Source: Komagataeibacter sp. FNDCR2
GTDB lineage: Bacteria > Pseudomonadota > Alphaproteobacteria > Acetobacterales > Acetobacteraceae
Assembly (NCBI RefSeq): GCF_021295395.1
Contig: NZ_JAIWOU010000001.1
Location: 2,299,001-2,363,000, forward strand
Direction of reading: 5' to 3'
DNA: 64,000 nt
Shown here: positions 57,768-64,000 of the stretch, in pieces
How positions within the stretch are numbered: position 1 is the stretch's first letter
How the letters are laid out: each line of letters begins with the position of its first letter
Made by a program: the position numbers and the translations under genes
The notes under the pieces: model-generated
Seen by the model: only the letters and a program-made list of their open reading frames with translations
Database searches by the model: none
What the model was told of the DNA's origin: nothing

Positions 57768-58757
57768 ATGAAGATTGTTGCCTGTAACAGCAACCTGCCT
57801 CTTGCACAGAAAGTCGCGGCAGAGCTGGGAATGCCGCTTTGCAACGCAACCGTCCGGCGGTTCGCGGATATGGAAATCTTTGTCGAAATCCATGAGAACG
57901 TGCGCGGCGAGGATGTATTCGTCATCCAGAGCACCTGTTCGCCCACCAATGACAATCTCATGGAACTGCTGATCATGCTCGACGCGCTGCGTCGTGGGTC
58001 GGCGCGGCGCATCACGGCGGTCATGCCCTATTTCGGCTATGCGCGGCAGGACCGCAAATCCGGGCCGCGCACGCCCATCAGCGCCAAGCTGGTGGCCAAT
58101 ATCCTGGTCGAGGCCGGGGCCAACCGCGTCCTGACAATGGATCTGCACGCCATGCAGATCCAGGGCTTTTTCGACATTCCCGTTGACAACCTGTACGCAG
58201 CCCCCCTGTTCACGCGCGATATCCGGGGCCGCATGAAGCTTGATGGCGAACCCCGCCTTCCCTATGAGGCACCGCCGATGGATATTCCCGGCGGCGCGCA
58301 TAACCTCATGATCGTCTCGCCCGATGTGGGCGGCGTGGTCCGCGCCCGCCAGATGGCGCAGCGCCTGAATGTCGATCTGGCCATCATCGACAAACGCCGC
58401 GAACGCGCCGGCGTGTCGGAGGTCATGAACGTGATCGGTGACGTGCGGGGGCGCTACTGCATCCTGGTCGATGACATTGTCGATAGCGGCGGTTCGCTGT
58501 GCAATGCGGCGGAAGCACTGATGAAGCACGGCGCGGCGGCGGTGGAGGCATACGTGACCCATGGCGTGCTGACCGGCAGCGCGGTCAGCCGCGTGGGCCA
58601 GTCGCCCCTGGGCATGCTGACGCTGACGGACAGCATCGTCGCGACCGATGCCGTGCGGGCATCGGCCAATATCCGCCAGATCAGCACGGCGGCGCTCATC
58701 TCCCAGGCGATGCAGGCCATATCGGATGAAAGTTCGGTCTCCTCGCTGTTTGACTGA
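57768..58757 (+). CDS. prs: Ribose-phosphate pyrophosphokinase
   Basis: The protein has 329 residues. It makes PRPP from ribose 5-phosphate and ATP for nucleotide, His, Trp and NAD synthesis. Signatures are [36 protein letters not shown] (~28-47), [20 protein letters not shown] (~90-109), [20 protein letters not shown] (~121) and the PRPP loop [20 protein letters not shown] (~228-247). It has a slightly longer loop after residue 150 than the E. coli enzyme. It is monocistronic or leads the histidine phosphatase gene. Confidence 0.96.
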   Translation: MKIVACNSNLPLAQKVAAELGMPLCNATVRRFADMEIFVEIHENVRGEDVFVIQSTCSPTNDNLMELLIMLDALRRGSARRITAVMPYFGYARQDRKSGPRTPISAKLVANILVEAGANRVLTMDLHAMQIQGFFDIPVDNLYAAPLFTRDIRGRMKLDGEPRLPYEAPPMDIPGGAHNLMIVSPDVGGVVRARQMAQRLNVDLAIIDKRRERAGVSEVMNVIGDVRGRYCILVDDIVDSGGSLCNAAEALMKHGAAAVEAYVTHGVLTGSAVSRVGQSPLGMLTLTDSIVATDAVRASANIRQISTAALISQAMQAISDESSVSSLFD

Positions 58758-58825
58758 GCGTGGGGATTGACCGTCTCACCGGCACGGCGCTACCCCCGCA
58801 GGGGTGTAGCAAGAAGGAACGACCC

Positions 58826-59416
58826 ATGACCGACCTGATCGCCCGCCCTTACTGGTATCTGCGCCATGGGGAGACGGACTGGAATGCACAGGGCCGTTCG
58901 CAGGGACGTACGGATATTCCCCTCAACCCCACCGGAATCGCGCAGGCCGAGGCCGCGGGCCTGCTGCTGGCCCGCCACTGGACCGATCATGCGCCGATCG
59001 TGCGTATCGTGTCCTCGCCGCTGGTGCGCGCGCGCCGCACGGCCGAGATCGTGGCCGACCAGCTTGCCGCCCATGGCGCCCCCCGCTTCGAGATCAGCTT
59101 TGACGACGCGCTGATGGAAGTCTGCTTTGGCGATGAGGAAGGCAAGGCGATGGGCGCATGGTACGACAGCTGGATCGCGGGCGACTATACCCCCGCCCAT
59201 GGGGAGAGTTTCGCCGCCCTGCGCGAACGCGCCGTGACGGCGGTAAACCGCGCGCTGGCGCCCGAAGGCGTGCCACTGATCGTATGCCACGGCGCGATGT
59301 TCCGCGCCCTGCGTTCGGCCATGCACCTCAAGCCCAATGTCCGCCTGGCCAACGCAACGCCCATATGGGCCGAACCGGGGCCGACGGCCCAGTGGGAACT
59401 GACCGCGCTGACCTGA
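58826..59416 (+). CDS. Histidine phosphatase family protein
   Basis: The protein has 196 residues from the ATG at 58826 (AAGGA upstream). The phospho-accepting histidine lies in WYLRHGETDWNAQGRSQGRT (~9-28), the paired Arg and second His in VSSPLVRARRTAEIVADQL (~61-79) and IVCHGAMFRALR (~150-161), and the proton donor in DALMEVCFGDEEGKAMGAW. It is phosphoglycerate-mutase-like but probably a broad phosphatase; the substrate is unclear. It follows prs by about 70 bp. Confidence 0.9.
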   Translation: MTDLIARPYWYLRHGETDWNAQGRSQGRTDIPLNPTGIAQAEAAGLLLARHWTDHAPIVRIVSSPLVRARRTAEIVADQLAAHGAPRFEISFDDALMEVCFGDEEGKAMGAWYDSWIAGDYTPAHGESFAALRERAVTAVNRALAPEGVPLIVCHGAMFRALRSAMHLKPNVRLANATPIWAEPGPTAQWELTALT

Positions 59417-59530
59417 AAAAACCATGCGGCGGGGCGTGGGTGATTGCATCGGGCGCGGTTTTCCGTTAAAGGCCGCGCACGCGCTGGCACCCCTGGAGGC
59501 CCGCGCGCTTGTGTTTCAGGAGCAGAACAA

Positions 59531-60148
59531 GTGACCAAATTCACGAAAATCGAAGTCTCTTCGCGCGCGAAGGCTGGTAAGGGGGCAGCGCGTGCAACGA
59601 GACGTGCCGGCCATGTGCCCGGTGTTATCTACGGTGCGAAGCAGGAACCCGTCCTGATCGCGCTCGACCCCCGTATCGTGCATCGTGAGCTGCACAAGTC
59701 CGGCTGGCGTTCGCGCATCTATGACATCTCGGTCGATGGTGGCGCGTCCGTGCATGCCCTGCTGCGCGAGATCCAGCTTCATCCCGTGACCGATGCGCCG
59801 ATCCATGTGGACTACCAGCGCCTGGCCGCCGGCCATAAGGTGCACGTGGAAGTGGAAATCCGCTTCGAGGGTGAAGAAGTCGCCCCCGGCGTCAAGCGCG
59901 GCGGCGTGGTGAACATTGTCCGCCACACGGTTGAGGTGGTGGTCGATCCGGCCAACATCCCGGAATACTTCACCGCCGACCTGTCGGGCCTGGACTTCCA
60001 CGACAACGTGCGCTGGGAAGACCTGAAGGGCACGGAAAACGTGACCCCGGCCCTGCATGGCACCAACTTCGTGATCGCCAACGTCGCCCCGCCGAGCGTT
60101 GACGAGGAAACCACCGACGAAGCCGCCACCGCGGAAGCCGAGGGCTGA
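59531..60148 (+). CDS. rplY: 50S ribosomal protein L25 / Ctc
   Basis: The protein has 205 residues from a GTG at 59531 with AGGAG upstream; the open frame starts earlier. This is the long Ctc-type L25: the 5S-binding domain (~1-95) has [20 protein letters not shown] and [20 protein letters not shown], and the C-terminal beta-barrel (~96-185) has [20 protein letters not shown] and [15 protein letters not shown]. The acidic tail is [14 protein letters not shown]. It precedes pth and ychF, a conserved trio. Confidence 0.95.
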   Translation: MTKFTKIEVSSRAKAGKGAARATRRAGHVPGVIYGAKQEPVLIALDPRIVHRELHKSGWRSRIYDISVDGGASVHALLREIQLHPVTDAPIHVDYQRLAAGHKVHVEVEIRFEGEEVAPGVKRGGVVNIVRHTVEVVVDPANIPEYFTADLSGLDFHDNVRWEDLKGTENVTPALHGTNFVIANVAPPSVDEETTDEAATAEAEG

Positions 60149-60182
60149 TCCCCCCGCCACGGACACGACAGGAGAAGACACG

Positions 60183-60755
60183 ATGCTGCTCTGGACCGGT
60201 CTTGGTAATCCCGAGCCGGGGATGAGCCGGAATCGTCACAATGTCGGGTTCATGGCGGTGGACCGGATTGCCGACCGCCACGGGTTTTCCCCGTGGCGGA
60301 AACGCTTCCGTGGCGAAATCGCGGAAGGGATGGTCGGACGGCATAAGGTGCTGCTGCTCAAGCCCATGACGTATATGAACCTCTCGGGTGAGAGCGTTCA
60401 GCAGGCGGCGGCCTTCTACAAGCTGTCCGCCGATTCCATTACGGCATTCCATGACGAGCTGGACCTTGCTCCCGGTCGCATCCGCGTAAAGCGGGGCGGC
60501 GGGGCGGCGGGGCATAACGGCCTGCGGTCGATGGACCGTATGCTGGGCACGAAAGATTACTGGCGCGTGCGGCTTGGCATCGGGCACCCCGGTAGCCGCG
60601 AGCGTGTCACGGGCCATGTGCTGGGTGATTTCTCCCGCACGGACCGCGAGTGGCTGGACCCCATGCTCGACACGCTGGCCGATACGGCCGCGATTCTGGC
60701 GGACGGGCAGCCGGAACTGTTCATGACAAGAATGGCCGCGCAGGCCGGGGAGTAA
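60183..60755 (+). CDS. pth: Peptidyl-tRNA hydrolase
   Basis: The protein has 190 residues from the ATG at 60183. It frees tRNA from peptidyl-tRNA that dropped off ribosomes. The catalytic residues are in TGLGNPEPGMSRNRHNVGFM (His, ~19), LLKPMTYMNLSGESVQQAAA (Asn) and AFHDELDLAPGRIRVKRGGG (Asp, ~94), followed by GGAAGHNGLRSMDRMLGT. It lies 34 bp after rplY and six bp before ychF. Confidence 0.96.
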   Translation: MLLWTGLGNPEPGMSRNRHNVGFMAVDRIADRHGFSPWRKRFRGEIAEGMVGRHKVLLLKPMTYMNLSGESVQQAAAFYKLSADSITAFHDELDLAPGRIRVKRGGGAAGHNGLRSMDRMLGTKDYWRVRLGIGHPGSRERVTGHVLGDFSRTDREWLDPMLDTLADTAAILADGQPELFMTRMAAQAGE

Positions 60756-60761
60756 GGGCGT

Positions 60762-61856
60762 ATGGGCTTTAACTGTGGCATCGTGGGCCTGCCGAATGTG
60801 GGCAAATCGACGCTGTTCAACGCCCTGACCGAGACCGCTTCGGCCCAGGCCGCGAATTATCCGTTCTGCACGATCGAGCCCAATGTCGGCCGGGTCGCGG
60901 TGCCGGATGCGCGGCTGGCCGAACTGGCGCGTATTGGCAAGTCACAGAAGATCCTGCCCACCAGCCTTGAATTCGTGGATATCGCGGGCCTCGTGCGCGG
61001 GGCTTCGCGCGGGGAAGGGCTGGGAAACCAGTTTCTGGCCAATATCCGTGAGGTGGACGCCATCATCCATGTCCTGCGCTGTTTCGAGGATGATGACATT
61101 ACCCATGTGGAAGGTGGCGTTGACCCCATCCGCGATGCGGAAATCATCGAGACGGAACTGATGCTGGCCGATCTCGAATCGCTGGAAAAGCGCATTGTCG
61201 CGCTCCAGAAAAAGGCGCGGGGCAATGACCGTGAGGCCGCGGCCCAGGTCGAGCTGATGGAACCGCTGATCGCGGCGCTGCGTGAAGGCGAGCCCGCGCG
61301 CAAGGCCATTCCCGCGGGGCAGGAGGAAGCGGTGCGCCGCCTTCAGCTCATGACCTCCAAGCCCGTGCTGTATGTCTGCAACGTGGATGAGGCGTCGGCC
61401 GCGACCGGCAACGAATTTTCCGAACGCGTGCGCGCCCGCGCCGAGGCGGAAGGCGCGGCGATGGTGGTCGTCTCCGCCGCGATCGAGGCCGAAGTCAGCC
61501 AGTTGGGCGCGGAAGACCGCGTCGAGTTCCTGGAGGGGCTGGGCCTGAAGGATAGCGGGCTGGACCGCGTGATCGCAGCCGGGTACCAGTTGCTGGGCCT
61601 GAGCACCTACTTCACCGTAGGGCCCAAGGAAACCCGCGCCTGGACCATTACCAAAGGCACGAAGGCCCCGCAGGCTGCCGCCGTCATTCACAATGATTTT
61701 GAACGTGGCTTCATTGCCTGCGAAACCATTGCATATGATGACTATATTGCCTGCAATGGCGAAGCGGGCGCCCGTGAGGCCGGGAAGCTGCGTATCGAAG
61801 GGCGGGATTACGTGGTGCAGGATGGCGATGTCCTGCTGTTCCGCTTTAACGTCTGA
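60762..61856 (+). CDS. ychF: Ribosome-binding ATPase YchF
   Basis: The protein has 364 residues, standard length for this Obg-related protein that prefers ATP. Motifs are [20 protein letters not shown] (~5-24), [20 protein letters not shown] (~66-85), NVDE (~206, in the place of NKxD) and the C-terminal TGS domain ([20 protein letters not shown]). It is part of the rplY-pth-ychF block and is linked to oxidative stress and translation fidelity. Confidence 0.97.
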   Translation: MGFNCGIVGLPNVGKSTLFNALTETASAQAANYPFCTIEPNVGRVAVPDARLAELARIGKSQKILPTSLEFVDIAGLVRGASRGEGLGNQFLANIREVDAIIHVLRCFEDDDITHVEGGVDPIRDAEIIETELMLADLESLEKRIVALQKKARGNDREAAAQVELMEPLIAALREGEPARKAIPAGQEEAVRRLQLMTSKPVLYVCNVDEASAATGNEFSERVRARAEAEGAAMVVVSAAIEAEVSQLGAEDRVEFLEGLGLKDSGLDRVIAAGYQLLGLSTYFTVGPKETRAWTITKGTKAPQAAAVIHNDFERGFIACETIAYDDYIACNGEAGAREAGKLRIEGRDYVVQDGDVLLFRFNV

Positions 61857-61902
61857 TACGGGCGTGCCGCCCGTTCAGGAATAGATGAAGGAGTAACGGA
61901 TC

Positions 61903-63186
61903 ATGGATCAGGCTGTTGCAACCCCCACGCGGGCTGATGCACCGCAGCCGGACGTGATCCGCGCCATGGCCATGGCCGCGCGCCAGGCGGCCCGCACGCT
62001 GGCCCGCAGCACGACCGAAACCCGCAATGCGGCGCTGAAGGCCGCCGCCGCCGCCCTGCGCGCCAGCCAGACCGAACTGCTGGCGGCGAATGCGCGCGAT
62101 CTGGCGGCGTTTGGTGGGGCCGCGGCCTTTCGCGACCGGCTGACCCTGACCCCCGAACGGGTCGAGGCCATGGCGCAGGGGCTGGAACAGGTGGCCAGCC
62201 TGCCCGACCCGGTTGGCCATGTCATGGCGGAATGGGACCGTCCCAATGGCCTGCGCATCCGCCGTGTCGCGACGCCGGTGGGTGTCATCGGCATGATCTA
62301 TGAAAGCCGCCCCAACGTGGGGGCGGATGCCGCCGCCCTGTGCATCAAGTCCGGCAACGCGGTGATCCTGCGTGGCGGGTCGGACAGTCTGAACAGTGCG
62401 CGCGTCATCCATGCGGCCATGCAGGCGGGGCTGCGCGCGGCGGGCCTGCCGGTGGAATGCGTGCAGATCCCGCCCGATGCCGAACGCGCGCATGTCGCGT
62501 CCATGCTGGGGGCGGCGGGGCTGATCGACCTCATCATTCCCCGTGGCGGCAAGTCACTGGTCGAACGCGTATGCGCCGAGGCCCGGGTGCCCGTGCTGGC
62601 CCATGCCGAAGGGCTTTGCCACACTTACGTCCATGCCGCCGCTGATCTGGAAATGGCGCGGCGCATCGTGCTCAACGCCAAGCTGCGCCGCCCCGGAATC
62701 TGTGGCGCGACCGAGACCCTGCTGGTGGATCAGGCGATCGCGCCAAAGATCCTGCCGGGACTGATCGAGGATCTGGCGACCCGGGGCTGCACCTTCCGCG
62801 CGGACGCGCGCGCGCGCGACATCGTGCCGGATCTGCCGCCGGCCACGGAAGATGACTTCGCCACGGAATGGCTGGACACTGTTCTGTCCGTGGCCGTGGT
62901 GGATGGCGTGGAGGAGGCGCTGGCCCATATCGCCCGCTATGGCAGCGCGCATACCGAGGCCATCGTGACGGAAGACGCGCAGGCCGCCGCCACGTTCCTC
63001 AACGGCACCGACAGCGCGGTTGTCATGTGGAACGCCTCCACCCAGTTCTGCGATGGGGGCGAGTTCGGCTTCGGCGCGGAAATCGGCATCGCGACCGGGC
63101 GCTTCCATGCCCGTGGCCCCGTCGGGCTGGAGCAGTTGACCACCTACCGCTACGAAGTGATCGGCACGGGGCAGATCCGGGCCTGA
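61903..63186 (+). CDS. proA: Glutamate-5-semialdehyde dehydrogenase
   Basis: The protein has 427 residues. It reduces gamma-glutamyl phosphate to glutamate semialdehyde in proline synthesis. Signatures are RIRRVATPVGVIGMIYESRP (~119-138), GNAVILRGGSDSLNSARVIH (~148-167) and KLRRPGICGATETLLVDQAI (~263-282) with the catalytic Cys, then TEWLDTVLSVAVVDGVEEAL. The glutamate kinase gene proB is not adjacent, while proC lies about 10 kb to the left. Confidence 0.97.
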   Translation: MDQAVATPTRADAPQPDVIRAMAMAARQAARTLARSTTETRNAALKAAAAALRASQTELLAANARDLAAFGGAAAFRDRLTLTPERVEAMAQGLEQVASLPDPVGHVMAEWDRPNGLRIRRVATPVGVIGMIYESRPNVGADAAALCIKSGNAVILRGGSDSLNSARVIHAAMQAGLRAAGLPVECVQIPPDAERAHVASMLGAAGLIDLIIPRGGKSLVERVCAEARVPVLAHAEGLCHTYVHAAADLEMARRIVLNAKLRRPGICGATETLLVDQAIAPKILPGLIEDLATRGCTFRADARARDIVPDLPPATEDDFATEWLDTVLSVAVVDGVEEALAHIARYGSAHTEAIVTEDAQAAATFLNGTDSAVVMWNASTQFCDGGEFGFGAEIGIATGRFHARGPVGLEQLTTYRYEVIGTGQIRA

Positions 63187-63242
63187 CCGCATTGCCACGC
63201 GACAGGGAGCAGGCCATTCCCGTGCGGGGGGATGGGCGGCAT

Positions 63243-63836
63243 ATGCGGGTGGGGCTGTTCGGCGGGTCGTTCAACCCGGTGCATGACGGGCATATCCAGT
63301 TGGCCCATCGCGCGCTGCGGCAACTGGCGCTGGATCAGGTCTGGTTTCTTGTCTCGCCCGGCAATCCGCTCAAGCCGGTGGCGGGCATGGCCCCCCTGCC
63401 GGAGCGTCTTGCCGGGGTGCGCGCGCGTATCCATGGCCTGCGGAACAGGAAACTGCTGGCGACCGATATCGAAGCCCGGCTTGGAACCCGCTACACGGTT
63501 GATACGCTAAGACGGCTGAAGCGGCTTTTTCCGCATGTGCGTTTTGTCTGGCTCATGGGGGCGGACGGGCTGGCGCAGATGGGGCGGTGGCGGCGGTGGT
63601 GGGATATCGTCAACATGGTTCCGCTCGCGATCCTGCCACGGCCGGGCTACAATCCCGCCGCGCTGCGGGGGCGGATCGCGCGCAGGCTGGCGCGCTGGCG
63701 CCGTCCCGCGCGGGCGGCCCATCTGCTGGCCACATGCACGCCCCCGGCATGGGTCTTTCTTCCCGCGCCGCAGAACGCTATATCTGCTACGCAAATACGT
63801 GCATCGCGGGCCGCTTGTGGCCACGAACGGGAGTAA
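63243..63836 (+). CDS. nadD: Nicotinate-nucleotide adenylyltransferase
   Basis: The protein has 197 residues from the ATG at 63243. It adenylates nicotinate mononucleotide to deamido-NAD, the substrate of NadE encoded at 37684. Motifs are GLFGGSFNPVHDGHIQLAHR (~4-23, with the HxGH-type D-G-H), VWFLVSPGNPLKP, FVWLMGADGLAQMGRWRRW (~103-121) and NAISATQIRAS (~180-190), the ISSTxxR-like end. It is followed closely by another gene, usually rsfS. Confidence 0.94.
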   Translation: MRVGLFGGSFNPVHDGHIQLAHRALRQLALDQVWFLVSPGNPLKPVAGMAPLPERLAGVRARIHGLRNRKLLATDIEARLGTRYTVDTLRRLKRLFPHVRFVWLMGADGLAQMGRWRRWWDIVNMVPLAILPRPGYNPAALRGRIARRLARWRRPARAAHLLATCTPPAWVFLPAPQNAISATQIRASRAACGHERE

Positions 63837-63841
63837 CAGCC

Positions 63842-64000
63842 ATAACCAGAAAGCCGACAGCCGAGAATGGCGCCAAGCGCCGGACCGGCAGTACCTCTTC
63901 CACAACAGCGCAGTTGCGCCCGCAGGCGGGTTCACTGGGTAGTGCGGTTCAGGTGCCGGGCACGCCCCGCAAGAAAGCCGCCGTCGCTGGTCCCGTTTCC
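63842..64000 (+). CDS. Start of the gene after nadD, probably ribosome silencing factor (partial)
   Basis: A frame without stops runs to the window edge and reads TRKPTAENGAKRRTGSTSST onward, a basic, Ser/Thr-rich and probably unstructured N-terminus. GGGAG lies about eight bases before an ATA at 63842, and a TTG at 63815 is the other possible start, so the start is unsure. nadD is usually followed by rsfS, and extended RsfS N-termini are common in this family, but no RsfS domain is visible here. Confidence 0.4.
   Translation, partial: MTRKPTAENGAKRRTGSTSSTTAQLRPQAGSLGSAVQVPGTPRKKAAVAGPVS

Overview
The window reads as the chromosome of an alphaproteobacterial acetic acid bacterium (Acetobacteraceae, most like Komagataeibacter/Gluconacetobacter). 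This is an inference from the GC-rich codon use, the alphaproteobacterial neighbourhood NDUFA12-mlaD-DUF2155, and a dispersed stem-loop repeat of a type I associate with these genera. No rRNA, CRISPR array or intact insertion sequence was seen.

Bases 1-16869 are an integrated prophage-like element cut by the left window edge. A leftward block runs from two small replication-associated genes through a Toprim primase, a Walker-type helicase/ATPase and a GGTTACAT iteron cluster with an AT-rich palindrome (candidate origin), into HNH, terminase small and large subunits, portal, prohead protease and HK97-type capsid protein. The switch lies near 10.4-11.7 kb: a Cro-like gene (leftward), an XRE repressor (rightward) and three ATGTT-N9-ACAT operator sites, two of them inside matching TTGACC-N17-CAACAT promoters. 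A secreted-protein gene overlaps the repressor and has an intrinsic terminator built into its first codons. From 11675 a rightward operon of about eleven overlapping small genes, including a ParB-like protein and an excisionase-like protein, ends in a tyrosine integrase. The element ends at a 48-bp displaced 3' fragment of tRNA-Thr(TGT). No tail or lysis gene is visible. Compact integrase, regulator, primase/Rep with adjacent origin, and head-packaging genes resemble capsid-forming phage-inducible islands, but the missing left end must be seen to decide between satellite and full prophage.

From 17 kb onward the DNA is ordinary chromosome: a lipid kinase, a DsbA-like protein, 8-oxoguanine deaminase, an SDR, tRNA-Ser(GGA), lepA, an S24-type regulator lacking both catalytic residues, two secreted proteins, a DEAD-box helicase, a zinc alcohol dehydrogenase, a COG3146 protein, RidA, a stand-alone TSCPD protein, NDUFA12, MlaD, DUF2155, otsBA, dsbB, a DUF1328 protein, nadE, an RTX-like protein and HU.

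From 42 to 50.5 kb lie the lutABC lactate-utilisation operon with a divergent LysR regulator, then a metallopeptidase/transglutaminase pair divergent from a circularly permuted ATP-grasp/alpha-E pair, a conserved but biochemically obscure cluster. tRNA-Gln(TTG) follows. The right end is housekeeping: a TetR-like regulator, proC, ybjN, ubiK, lgt-midA-pgeF, a lipoprotein, prs, a histidine phosphatase, rplY-pth-ychF, proA, nadD, and what is probably the start of rsfS.
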